A stretch of 64,000 bases of DNA from Manihot esculenta. Lineage: Eukaryota > Streptophyta > Magnoliopsida > Malpighiales > Euphorbiaceae. Position numbers and translations under genes: made by a program. The stretch covers positions 4,109,870-4,173,869 of the forward strand of contig NC_035164.2 of NCBI RefSeq assembly GCF_001659605.2. The letters are read 5' to 3'. A model generated the notes under the pieces. The model did no database searches, was not told the DNA's origin, and was given only the letters and a program-made list of their open reading frames with translations. Below, in pieces: positions 33,092 through 45,399 of the stretch. Each line of letters opens with the position of its first letter. Position 1 is the first letter of the stretch.

Positions 33092-36000
33092 TTACCAGCC
33101 CATTAGTGTTCTTCTAACTCTATCTACAATCTGATTTCTAGCTATTGACGATTGAAATTTGATACTCTCCTCTAGGAGAAATCTGTAAACCTCCCATTCA
33201 CGATCTGAGGCGGAGTGTCTTCCTATTTCAGCCTGAAAACCAAAAGTGCAACTTGTTAAGATGTACATCACACCATATTGGGAACTTACATTGGAACACG
33301 TAGAATAACAAAGTAAATAATGATTCTTTTATGGTGTTAGCGGTGAGTTGAAAGATATTGCAATTTGCTGGTGGATCCTAGAAACATCATCACTGATGTA
33401 AAGATCATTACCGAGAATATGCAGATCCCAAGTGACTTTAAACCATGTGTAACATCATAGAAAACTCTTGGCCTTCCCTTTCCAGATAACTCAACTGGAT
33501 TAGCAACAAGAAGTTCAGTATCCGGCCCTCGATTTGCAATAATCACACGTAATGGGTGAAGCATTTCAACCTTCAGGCGAGAACACAATCCACTTTGCTT
33601 CTGAGGATCCACTATCTTCTTCCCATCCTTTTGCTGAATAAATAGGTCTAAATCACGGTAACCATTGTTGTTTGCTGAGAACCGACCGTAAGCTATCTGG
33701 ATAATAAGAAAAGAAACAACAAATAATAACATTATGTTAATAACCTAGAAACAACATATTTTTCTGTGTAAATGAGACAATGAGTTGAGAACAATACCAC
33801 ATAAAAAAAGAAAAGATTGTGATAATTTAATTAGTTGGTGGCTCTTTGAGCAATTCTTTTTATTCCCAAAACAATACCATACATAAACTTAGAAATCCTT
33901 TTCTTTTGGGGGGCATTGGTAGCCCAAGAGCAACATAGAAATGTCCAGGTTGAGATAAATGATGGAAACAATTCACACAATGGGATGGGTAGGATCCCTA
34001 TAAGTACAGCAAACTGTTAAACTAACATAATCCACAGCGCCTATATACAGACGACCAAAGAACTAATCATATCCCAACCTAGACCAGAGTTCTAAAAATA
34101 AATATGATGGAATGCACAAACCAATACCTGAATATTGCAGTCTTTCAAAGTTCTCATTACATCATAAAGTAGACCCTTGTGATCAATGCAATGTACTTGA
34201 AGCAATGTATGGGCAGGGCTCAATGAATTGTCTATATTTACATTGGTCTTTTTCAATTTTGTCATATCAGGGCTAAGAGCTTGTGAATGGATTTCCTTAT
34301 CTGATATGTCAAATTGAAACAATTCTTCAGCAATAACAGGAGAAAGAGAACACATGCCCTGATGACACTCGTACTCAGGGCCTGTCAGCTGAAGTTCACA
34401 GCTTATACATGATTCACCTAACACAGCATGCAATTGTTCACATGTCTCATCTTGTCGTTCTTTTGTGTGTAGCAACTCCCTGAAACAAGATTAATAATAA
34501 GCAAAATTAAGGCTTGACTCTTTCATCTTTAATTAAAATCGATTTCATGGTTCATAATGTAGATTTCTTCATGACATATCTAAAAGCAAACAAGCTTCTG
34601 CCAAATCCTGCTCCTTCCTCATCAATCACTGGCATACTTGTTCAACATTTAGAATAACAATTTTTTCTCATGCTAATTTCAGTTGGTTATGAAAATTTTG
34701 CTAGGTAAAGCCTTGAAAGAATTAGCTAAGTTTCATATAGAGGTGCCATCTGATTGACTTGGTTCAAAAACAAACTGAAATCTCTAAAAATGTAAAAAAC
34801 TGGACCAATTTGGTGCTGTTGTTCGATTTCATCAGTTTGTTCTTTTACCACTCCAACCAACCAAAGCTCAAAATCTCCTTCCCTTTCCACGCCAACAAGA
34901 GACTGCATGATCTCTAGTACGTCTAATCAATTTAACCAAAATGGCATCAATTTAACCAAATGTTACAAAGAGATCAACATTCAACATGGACAAATCAAAG
35001 AAAAAGTTTCAGAGATCAGCATGGAAACATATCAAACTCAAATATCGATACCATTTTATGCTTCAAGAAAAACAAAGACTAAATGTTAGCAGACCCTTGC
35101 TAATATACAAGAGATTCACACACATGGAGAAAGAAAAACATTGAAATGCAAGACCAAGTCAAAGTCACTAATGCAATTGAGAAAAACTAACTCCATATGC
35201 TATTACTACCCACGATATCCTACGTGGTAATAATGTTGTATCCTATGTGTTAATGGTGATGTTAGTGGTGTTGTTAGTGGTTAATAGTATTGCTAGTGGT
35301 TAATGGTGCTGTTAGTAGTGCTGTTAGTGGTATTAGTGGTTAATAGTGCTGTTAGTAGTGGTGTTAGTGTTTTCCTTTGTTTTCTTTCACTTTCCTTAGT
35401 TGTAGAAAGTTAATCCTCTATGTTCTGATCATGTTAATAACTTCCCTTGTTTATAGGAAGACGTTATCTTGTCCCTTTGTATTTAAGTTCAGTTAAGATA
35501 ATAAAAGAGACATGATTAATTTACCAAAAGTTGTTGAATACTTAACTCAAGAGATTTTTAAGTTCTCTCGTTATACAACCTTCATCACAGGGCAAAAAAG
35601 AAACAACCCACTTTCTTCTTCATCCATTGATCCATTAATTCCTCAACCTCATCCCATAACTCAATCTCATTTCTAAGGACCCTAACACTAAATCCTAAAA
35701 CGAACAAATCAAACAGTCGAGAATCCTCATATCTAAGCACTCAACATCAACAAATAGATCAAACAGTTGAGTTGACTGTTGAGACAAACAGATCCAACAA
35801 CGAGGCAAACAGATAGTTCAACTTCAACAGCAGTTGAGTCAACTGGCATCATAAAATAGAACATCATGGTCCATGGAGAACACAGGAGGTTTGAGGTAGT
35901 CAAGGGTTGTGGTCCTCATGGAGGCTGCTGCTTTGCATGGAGGAGCTTGACCATGGCTGTAAGGGTTGTTGGTGATGAGATTAAAGGAGCTTTGAGGTAG

Positions 36001-37992
36001 CATCTTGAAGGCCGGATGAAAATAATCCCATTTTGGTGTGGGAGAAGAGATGTTAGAGAAAAGAGTTGAAAAAGAAAGAAGACTAGAAGAGAGGAGAGAT
36101 GAGGTAGGCTGTCGAATGGTTGAGATCAATCACAATGAAAGGCTAGGAATCAAGACAAGGCAAATGGAGTTAAAAGAGGGGGGGAGTTCATCATTGTATG
36201 TTGCACACTGGACATTTCAAAGGGTCTCAAAATCTCCCGTCACTAAGCCAAGAGCAACTAATATATCAAACGTCTTCTGGAATTATATTTATTTTGATTG
36301 ATATGGTTTTACCAATTTGCTTTCCTAAAAAACCGAATAGATTAAACCAATAAAACTAGACCAAACTGAATTATCGAATAATCCAAAAGGAAATTTTAAT
36401 TTGGTCACTTTGGTTTGAACCAAGTTCTACTCAGCCCGTAGTTTTGCATCATGAAGGTAGAAATAAGGTATTGCTGTACAAAATGAACTTTTCTCGGGGA
36501 AGGAAAAGGACTTTCAGAAACAAGAAATCCAAGAGAAACTACAAACAAAATGCACCACAAACACTTCATCAGATCTAAGTCTGTCACGCATGAGATACAG
36601 TTCAATAATAAAATGACATTTACTTGCACTTAAATGAAAACACAACCAGTAAAAGTGGTAAAAAGAAAAAAAAAAAGTTATGGACATTATGCTTGTCATG
36701 TGATAGAATGCTGCAATGAATGAGATGCAGCCGACAAATTGAATAATCACTTAATTAAGTTGAAATAAACCACACGATAACAATAGAAGAAGGCCTCAAT
36801 AAAGGATTTCAAATGGAGAGAAAAGGAGAGGGGGGGCGATGCTCACATGTTATCTGTAATGAAGAAGAGGTCCAGGACTCTGCCATCTGGAGTAGTTGTA
36901 ACCTTGACACTTTGAATTGTGAGCTCAAGTTCAGAGAGAACCTGAGTAACATCTATAGAGAATTTACAATTGCATTAGAATTATACACATAAACACTCAT
37001 AAAACAATCCAAGAACAGCAGCAAGCAAAAGAGAATTTAAATTACCATGTAGTAATCCTTTCCTATCGAGGCAAAAAAACTTCAACAAGTAAACTGGAGA
37101 TGAAGTAGATGGCGGGGGTTGATGATTTAAGTAAAAGGAGACTGAACACGATGGACAAACAGATAGAAGGCGGTTCTTCAAATTTGACCATCTTACAAGC
37201 AAGCGAGAATGAGGAACAACCCAGAATACCAAATAACACCATTTTCCATCAGTAGAAACATCTGTCATCATAAAACGTTCAACACATATATATATGTTAG
37301 CCACATCTTCAACACCAACATAAATGCCGTTTATTCATCCCATAATTATCACAATTGCCGGCCAACCAACAGCTAACCCAGAATTACCAGAATTGTGTAC
37401 AAAAGAAAGAGAATCAAGCCAAGGAACATGCCTGTTTTCTAATATCCAAAACAAATGCTGATGAAGTAGTCCACAGTCCACTACGACAACTAACCTTTAG
37501 GATTGACTATACTAATCATTTTTTGACATTCAGCTATACTAAAACAAAATCAATATGCAAAATTTATACATACTCTGATCCTCTTCCCTTCTCACTCCTT
37601 CCCCTACTAAATAACATCATTTCCACATCAAACAACTAAAGCTTTATTCTCTTAGGCTCTATGTAGTGCCAGAATTCGACGTTTCTATTGCTTAATAAAG
37701 ACAAATTTCATATGTTTAACCCAAATAACAACTTTAGAAAAGCAAATAGACATTTGCAATTTACATCAAGCACATAAAACAATCCAAAGAAAAAGAGGGA
37801 GAAAGAATAGCAAGAAAAATAAAATACTGATGAAATACCTCCTTTGGTGATGTAAAGCCCAAAATCAAGAATTATTCTGCAAATATCGCAAGCGAGACCA
37901 GTCTTATCGGGGCAATTAACGGTGACAACATGAGGTTCTCCAGGCTTCTTCCCTTTCTGGATGACCACGGCGTCGTCACTCGGGACTCCCAT
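33092..37992 (-). CDS. ACR9: ACT domain-containing protein ACR9-like
   Basis: Exons in order on the minus strand: 37839-37992, 37046-37261, 36847-36952, 34128-34479, 33412-33696 and 33092-33232. All introns are GT-AG and the phases close, giving 417 aa and TAA. The protein matches the plant ACT-domain-repeat family, closest to ACR9 (Arabidopsis protein about 411 aa). Landmarks: start MGVPSDDAVVIQKGKKPGEP; first ACT about residues 22-105 (VVTVNCPDKTGLACDICRII); second about 115-195 (LKFFCLDRKGLLH, then SVKVTTTPDGRVLDLFFITD); third about 255-340 (LLQVHCIDHKGLLYDVMRTL). The end is WEVYRFLL...RVRRTLMGW. ACT domains usually sense small ligands such as amino acids; no enzyme domain is present and the precise role is unknown. 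Intron 3 (34480-36846) is 2.4 kb and contains repeat debris. Confidence 0.93.
35225..35372. repeat. Degenerate GTTAGTGGT minisatellite in ACR9 intron 3
   Basis: The phrases GTTAGTGGT, GTTAGTAGT, GCTAGTGGTTAAT and similar recur about 12 times with 9- to 18-base spacing. The following 35373-35600 has a TGTATTTAAG box and AATAAAAG and resembles an LTR 3' half, but its ends and duplications could not be fixed. Confidence 0.65.
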
Positions 37993-38650
37993 GGCGGAAA
38001 CCGGCGAGGAAAAGACCAAATGCGGGAATCAGATTGCAGCCGGAGGTTAATGCTAAAGTGTTCACTCTCGTTGACTTACTCTTCCCACTGTGATTTCCAG
38101 GCTTCCCCACTAAAATCTGGAACCTTAGAAGGAGGAGATAATCAGAAGAAGCTGGAACTGAGAGGTAGACGAGAAGCAGGAACAGATGCCGAATCCGTTT
38201 CCTCTTATTGGGAAATGTTTGTTTTGTTTGTGTAGAGCAGTGAAGAAAGGGGGTGCCAAGTCAGCAAATCACGGACCTTGAGCTTGACTCGTGGCGAAGC
38301 TGCAGTGGTTGGATAAAATTGTCTTTTTGCATTTTACAATCCGGATACTATTAGAAGGATCTACGATTAGATGCTGGACACGTGTTGGAATTATACTGTA
38401 ATAAGATACTGGTACTTTTTTCGTATCGTCAGTTTTCTTGCTATCGTCACCGCGCTGTTCTTTACGCCAAGGTATCTAACTTTGCCAAGGAAAAACAGGA
38501 AAAGACATGCGATAATGTTCAATTTGTTAAGCGATCAATAATCATTAAGGTTTCATTTCGTTTTCGATGCGGATTTTTCAACCGATTCTTCAGTTTTAAT
38601 GACAATGTTTTCAGAAGAATCTTTTGGTCGTATCTGTTAGAAGAGATCTA
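37993..38650. other. Leader and promoter side of the ACR9-like gene
   Basis: The sequence is GC-balanced up to about 38300, consistent with 5' UTR and promoter of the minus-strand gene. Plus-strand open frames here (to 101 codons) overlap the leader and look like chance. Confidence 0.4.
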
Positions 38651-40271
38651 ACTTTACAGTTTTCAGCATAAATTTTTAATTTTGAATAAAAAATTTTAAT
38701 TTTTAAATTTATTATAATTATAATAATTTTTTAAATTAATTTTTATCACATAAATAATTTAATTTATTAAAATTAAATCTTAATTAAAATTTTAAACTTG
38801 TCATTAGATGAAATTTTTAAATTATATAATTAAAATATTTAATTTTTTATAATTAAATAAGAATATTAATTAACATTTTTTAATTTTTAATTAAAATTTA
38901 ATTCAAATTAATCAAATTATTTATATGATAAAAATAATAATACATAATATGCATATGTGATTTAATTTAAATTTAATTAAAATTAATTTAAAAAATTAAT
39001 ACAATTTATAATAAATTTAAAATTATATAATGTTATGTCAATTAAAGAAACAAATTATATAATGAAATATTTTTGTTTATATACATATATTATTATTAAT
39101 TTCATTAATAAATTGCACAGCATATAACATTATCATATAGATTTTTCTAAAATTTGACATGATTAATTATTTTCTCTAAAGCAAAGATAAATATTTAGAG
39201 AAAATAATTTATTTAAGTTGTATTTAAATACATACATGAAAATATTAAAAGAAAAGTAATTTTTCATGATAAACTTACAAATTCTAAAAAAATCTATAAA
39301 ACAAAGAAATATTTTCGTAATTTTTTGATAGCAAATATTTTAATAATTTAAAAAGTAAAGGCAACTTTCCTTCAATTTTTGTTATCTTTAATTTTCTCTT
39401 AATTAAATATAAAAAATGAAAAAAAAAATTTCTCTCCAATTTTCCCACCCCTTTTATTTTCTCACAAGTTAGAATAGGTGAAATCACAAGTTCTAGTTTT
39501 AATTTTAATCAAAATTCAATGATCCCCTTTCTTGTGAGAATTTGTTGTCATTGTTTCAACTTTCCATCGTCATTATAAGAATCTTTTTTGTTCTTTATTG
39601 GAATAACTGAAGATTAATGCAAGCAGCTAGAGTTGAAGAAACACTATAGATGAAAACGAGAGAAGAGGGAGCATGAAAATTTCCAATATCTAGAAAGGGT
39701 GCTTCTTCAATGGCTTGTTCACAATGTTAGTTGAAGCTAAACTGCAATCAACCAAAATAGCCATGTTTAAGCTCTAAAATAATTAGAGGCGACATTTTAA
39801 TTTTATAGAAACAAATATAATTATAATAAAAAAGCAATTTCAATTACAAGGAAAACAGAGCAACGTCTGGCCGCCTGCGTAATGCAATACACCGAATCAA
39901 CACATCCAGCTCAATATCATTTCAACAAACACGTAGAATGCAGACAACACTGGTACGCACACCTCAACGGCAACGAGCAAATTTCAATTGCTTCAATATG
40001 TGACCACTTCCATGTAATCGGGTACTATCTTTTCTCAGCAGTTTCGCAAGCATCCAAACGACAGAGGGGAAAAACCCAGAAAAAAACAATAAAAGAAGAA
40101 TATCAATTCTACCAGAAAATAAAAATTCTATTACTTGAGAAAAGGCGGCAATTACACAAATATTAGAAGCCATATTCAGAAAGAAGTCCCAGATCTAAAG
40201 AAAAGATCTACAATCCCATAAACTACCACCCTAATTCCTAAGAGTCCTACCTCAAAATAAACATATAAAAC
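38651..40271. other. AT-rich intergenic DNA and 3' flank of histone H4
   Basis: 38651-39540 is strongly AT-rich with no features. 39540-40271 is more balanced. The part next to the H4 stop codon (about 40170-40271) is probably its 3' UTR; I did not identify a sure 3' processing signal. Confidence 0.4.
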
Positions 40272-40637
<366 letters not shown>

Positions 40638-40878
40638 TCAGCGGGATTCGATTTGACATGTTCTAAGAGAGGCATTTGGGTATTTATTCAGTGGCTTGGA
40701 AGGATTTCGGATAGGCGGGCAATATTTGAAGCCGTTGGATTTAACTTTTAATCGACGGCTGTAAATTATTTTGAGAGTTGTGCCACGGATTGTGCTTTTT
40801 TTGTACTGACGATTTCGATGCTCTAGCACGGTTTGCTAATGATCGTTAGATTTATGCATATCGACGACTATGATTGTC

Positions 40879-40886
40879 GATCCGCG
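40879..40886 (-). promoter_or_regulatory. Histone octamer motif upstream of H4
   Basis: The plus strand reads GATCCGCG, so the minus strand reads CGCGGATC, the octamer known from plant histone promoters and linked to cell-cycle expression. It lies about 300 bp upstream of the H4 start codon in the correct orientation. A Hex (ACGTCA) partner was not seen beside it. Confidence 0.65.
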
Positions 40887-41200
40887 TGACTCGACAATTA
40901 TAGATGTGAACCGTGGATTGCATGAGAAGCAACGGCTACGAGTGCTGATCCGTTTGAAATGTAAACTTTAGATATGGACCATGTATACCAGTTTGCATTC
41001 GGGTGGGTGGAATTGGTTCTGTGGGCCCAAGACGTTTATCCCGTTCGGTCATTCACTGGATGTTTTTAACATCACGAGTTTAATCCATCCTAGTAACCTT
41101 TAACAGCAAGTTTAGAATTGAGTTCCGCGATTAGAAAAATATTTTTTAAAAATTAAAAATTATTTTAAACACTGTTAAAAAATTAGTTTAAAGAACATTA

Positions 41201-41466
41201 ATTTTTTATTCTATAATTTTTATTTATTTTTTTATATATTTAAAAAATAATATTTTTTATTAATTTTTTATTATATTTATTTTAAAAATATTAAATTTTA
41301 TTAAATATTAAAAAATATTTTAAAAAATTTTTAAAAATAAAATAAAATAAAATAAAATAAAATAGAATTATAATATTTAATTTATATGTTATTATTAAAA
41401 AAATAAAATAAATAATAATTTTAAAATAATTAAAAAATATAAATAAAAATTATAAAATACAGAGAG
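41201..41466. mobile_element. Stowaway-type MITE, copy 2
   Basis: 266 bp, with ends ATTTTTTATTCTATAATTTT and, in reverse, CTCTCTGTATTTTATAATTT, flanked by TA (41199-41200 and 41467-41468). The left end is more decayed than the right, which keeps the CTCTCTGT form. It contains (TAAAA)n near 41336-41365. It shares internal sequence with copies 1 and 3. Confidence 0.55.
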
Positions 41467-41741
41467 TATTTTATTATTTTAAAAGCATATTTAGAATTGA
41501 ATTTAACGATTAGAAAAATATTTTTATCATTTCACATACAATTAAAAAAATCAGTTTGTAAATAACTATTTTAATATTTTTATAATTAAATTATATAAAA
41601 AATAATAATTATTTTTTATACTTTTTAAATAATATTTTTCAAAAATATTTTTATTATTGACAATTTTAACGACAATATTAAACAGAACTTAATAGATTTT
41701 AGATACTATTTGATATAGTTAATAAAAAAAAAATCTTTATA

Positions 41742-41994
41742 TTCTCCTTCGATCTTATAATTTTTATTTATTTTATTTTTTAACACATATTAAATATTAA
41801 AAAAAATAAATTTTATTAATTTTTTAATTATATTTATTTAAAAAATATTAAATTTTATTAAATATTAAGAGATATTTTAAAAAATTTCAAATTAAATAAA
41901 ATTACAATTAATTACAATAATATAAAAAAGTAATAATAATTTTAAAATAATTAAAAATAAAAAAAGATAAATAAAAATTATAAGATGGAAAGAA
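41742..41994. mobile_element. Stowaway-type MITE, copy 3
   Basis: 253 bp, with ends TTCTCCTTCGATCTTATAA and, in reverse, TTCTTTCCATCTTATAATTT, flanked by TA (41740-41741 and 41995-41996). This is the best-preserved copy of the family in the window and shows the CTCCTTCGATCTTATAA end close to the Stowaway consensus. Confidence 0.75.
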
Positions 41995-42165
41995 TATTTT
42001 TTATACATTTATGAAAATTTTTTGTAAAAGTAGATAAAAATATTAATTTTAAAAAAATATTAATTTTTAGAAAATAAAAAAAAATCATATAAAAATATCA
42101 ACAACTATTATCACTTTAGCATATATATAATTAATAAATAATATATATATATGGAATGGTAATAA

Positions 42166-42324
42166 ATACCAATAAGAAAAGCGAGAATGGACGGTGATGG
42201 TGCGAAGTGATGAGTTCCATACCAATAAGAAAAGAGAGAATGGACGGTGATGGTGGGAAGTGATGAGTTCCATACCAATAAGAAAAGAGAGAATGGATGG
42301 TGATGGTGGGAAGTGATGAGAGTA
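42166..42324. repeat. 53-bp minisatellite, three units
   Basis: Units start ATACCAATAAGAAAAG at 42166, 42219 and 42272, exactly 53 bp apart, each followed by AGAATGG..GGTGATGGTG and GAAGTGATGAG. Units 2 and 3 are almost identical. The minus-strand 104-codon frame across it is a by-product of the repeat. Confidence 0.85.
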
Positions 42325-42799
42325 ATGGCGAAAGAGTGAGAGCGAGAGCGAGAAAGGAATATGGGTGAAAGTTGATGAAATTGAAGTCCGGGAGTTCATC
42401 AGATTAGGACACTTAAGGCAATGATTTAGTCTAACAAAGAGAGAGTGAATAAATGGAAAGAATAAATGGGAGTTAATGAATGGGTTATGAGTTTGAAAAG
42501 GTTAAGATTTCTTGAGAAAAACTAAGAATAGTGGTTTAGTGAATATGAATATTAAGGATGTCTTCAGTTTGGGTTAAATCAGTGGTATATTTCTAATTGT
42601 CTGACTGATCATGTCCCATCAGATTGATTTTTGAAGAACCGCCATGCGATATTTTTTCAAGAAGTTGAATTAATATTTGAATTATGTGGCCTATGAAACC
42701 CTTTTCTCAATCACCTTGATCTACTTTTGATTTTCACGATCTTTCCTCGTTTTGTATCTCCTCTCGTTCACTTTTTTGGAACTTCTGACTACGGGTACA

Positions 42800-44400
42800 T
42801 TACTTTCTGCCATGACTCCCATTGAGTTCCCCATGGTTAAGAGGTTACCTTCTAACTTTACTTCCAGCAATCTTCATCGAGCTATCCCTAGGGTTTCTAT
42901 CTACTGATTCTTATTATATCCGACTTCGAAGACGATTGTGTTGTATTTTTCTCTACTCCCGCTATTTTCGAAGATGCCCAAAATGGGAAGAAATTGGTTT
43001 TCTATATGAAGCAATTTGAATATGAGCTGTCTTTTCTCCTTTCTCACTTTTTCATAGAGATTTTTCAAATTTCACCAAGTTTTCCTAGGATGTTGACTCT
43101 AACCTCTATTTTGTTTATGAGGGCTTTTTGAGGCAGTGTGCTGGGAATGGTGTTTTAGGTAGTCCATTATTCTCTTTTAAGTCTCTTTTTAGGATTACCA
43201 AGTCTAATAACGTGTTCTGGAGTTTTTGTGGTCGTATGGGTCTTTCTATTTTTGTTGGCCACAAAGGCACATTCATCATGGGAGGGAGAGTTTAGAGTTT
43301 TGCTATTGTCTGTCTGAGGAGAAAGTTAAGTCTCTTTTTAGGATTACCAAGTCTAATAACGTGTTCTAGAGTTTTTGTGGTCATATGGGTCTTTCTATTT
43401 TTGTTAGAAACAAAGACCCATTCATCATTGGGGGGAGAGTTTAGAGTTTTGCTATTGTCTGTCCGAGGAGAAAGCAAGCATGGGGTTTCGACACCACTTA
43501 GGGAAGTGTTAATCCTTTGTGCAATGCCTTCCCTTGTCTGTCAGAGTAAGAATAGTTATATTTTGCTCGATTGACATCTCTTCCATTTAAATATGACATT
43601 TTCAGGTGCTTTTTGCTTCTTCCTAAGGATAGCTACTTCGCTACTGGTATTTCATAATTTAATTCTTTGTGTTCTTTGGCCTTTCTTTTCTTATTGAAAT
43701 TTTCATTTTTATAATTTGAAGCTTCTAACATTTTAATAGGTTTGACCATAATGTCCCAGAATTTTACATTATCCAAGGATTTCGTTAAACAGGCTGTCGA
43801 GTAGTTCACTGCTCAAAAGACTACAGAGGTCATTTACAATGCCCTTGGTCTTGAACCTCAGCAGAAGGAAAAATGTGTAACCCTTGACAATCATGGGATT
43901 ACCCTAGAATACAGTCATTGAGGAGAGTGTCTTGGAGATTATGAAGGAGGCAAGCATTAGGAAAACAATTGAAAAAGGGGTGTTCAGCAAACGACACATG
44001 AAGGAGATCGATCCTGTTATCTCTGCTATTTAGTTTTTCCCATTCAACCATTCCTTGGATAGGTTATTCAAAGTTTTAGTGCATAAAAAAGGCGGCATTG
44101 ATTGTAAAGCTGCGTTATTATGACTATATGGTAGGGGATCTGACTCAATCATGGAGATTATCGACTCCCTTTCTTTGGCGTCTGATTTTTTCATTGCACT
44201 TGCAGAGATGAGCTTCTTCTCTTTGGTGTTGGAAGGTTTGGATTTTGCCTCTTGCTACTGTTTGTCCTTTTGCTTCTTTAATAAGTTTTTATGGCATCAA
44301 GTACTATGTAGGAGCAATAATTGTCGATCCTTTTCTCGTTACCAATGGTAGCCAAAGGTTCTTCCATGGGAAGGAGCAGCAATTCCAAAAGTTTGATCGG
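42800..44400 (+). pseudogene. Decayed retrotransposon-type reading frame ('gypsy-type transposase' family)
   Basis: Pieces of a plus-strand frame are readable across stops. Around 42960-43130 they are MPKMGRNW-like and FSFLLSHFFIEIF.ISPSF; at 43150-43310, LLF.SLFRITKSNNVFWSFCGRMGLSIFV. This pattern (hydrophobic 'F.SPFF..' block, then 'SLFRV..' and 'GLSIF') resembles the plant protein family annotated as putative gypsy-type transposase, often found in Gypsy gag regions. From 43751 a new frame MSQNFTLSKDFVKQAVE begins and soon stops. No LTRs were found around it. A 149-bp tandem duplication lies inside. Confidence 0.4.
43177..43474. repeat. 149-bp tandem duplication
   Basis: Copy 1 (43177-43325) and copy 2 (43326-43474) both contain GTCTCTTTTTAGGATTACC, TAATAACGTGTTCT and TTTGCTATTGTCTGTC and are about 93 percent alike by eye. 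Because 149 is not a multiple of three, the duplication itself breaks the reading frame. Confidence 0.88.
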
Positions 44401-45362
44401 ATTTAATTTTCAAGTTATTTGTAAGTGGATCTTTAAAATTTTATTCTTAATGAGTTTTTTTTATAAATTTTTTAGACCTTAAAATTCTGATTTATGTTAT
44501 ATTTTGAGTCTTAGGCCTTTTTTATAAATGATATTCTTTATATAAAAATAAATATATAATTTTTTTGGTAAAGAAATAAGAGGGAGTGAATTCGAGTGAG
44601 AGATGAAAGGAGTTTTTTTTAAAAAAAAAAATTATAATGATCTGTAAAATTGCATATTAATAACTTTAATAATATTTAAACTAACTCTCTATTTATTTAT
44701 GATATTATTTAATTTTAATTTAAAAATTAAAATATATTATCAAATTTATATATATAAGTATGAAGAAGAAGTGTGCAAAATAATTTTCTTTTTTGAAAAA
44801 AGTAATTAAAAAATATTTTGTATTAATTAAAAATTTTAAATTCTCTAAATAATAAAAAATATAAAAAAATATTTTTATGAAAAATATTTTCAGTAAAATA
44901 AATGAAAATTAATTTTTTAAAAAAATTAAAATTATATAACTAAATTAAAAATATACTAAAAATTAAAGCCACTGCAGAGAAAAGTACACTAAGTCACTCC
45001 GTTCTTATATCAACGAGTATTTTATATAAAAAATTTAGATTGGAAACTGATAAGATTTCTCAATTCTAATATGTAGTAACTCTAATTTTCAGAATTTGAA
45101 TACAAATTTAATAGGCAAATTCAAATTTATTCAAGGTGAAATCTGGCTTAGAAATTTTGCGTAATAACAGGCTCAAACAAGCCCAACTCAGCGAGCCCAA
45201 TAAATAGGGCCAACGTATATATTTGACCCAATTTTCCATGAGCCAATCACAAGCCGTCCGATTCTATCCCTCAACGTTAGGCTAAAATGAAATCCGACGG
45301 TAACTAAGAGCAGGATTCTAACTGCAAATCTCGCCGTCCAGTCCAGATCCGCTAGACCAGAG

Positions 45363-45365
<3 letters not shown>
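44401..45365. other. AT-rich DNA and promoter of the 6 kDa ATP synthase gene
   Basis: 44401-44950 is AT-rich without features. 45150-45365 is GC-balanced and is the likely proximal promoter. I saw no certain TATA box. Confidence 0.4.

Positions 45366-45394
<29 letters not shown>
45366..45394 (+). repeat. (GA)n microsatellite in the 5' leader
   Basis: A run of about 14 GA units ends six bases before the ATG at 45400. GA/CT runs are common in plant 5' leaders and can bind GAGA-type (BPC) factors. Confidence 0.85.
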
Positions 45395-45397
<3 letters not shown>

Positions 45398-45399
45398 AG

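Noticed and set aside
35190..35590. Solo Copia-like LTR in ACR9 intron 3
   Set aside because: TATA-like and AATAAA signals are present, but neither end nor target duplication could be placed.
42085..42399. 104-codon minus-strand frame
   Set aside because: Produced by the 53-bp minisatellite and Ser/His/Phe-rich bias; not a protein family.
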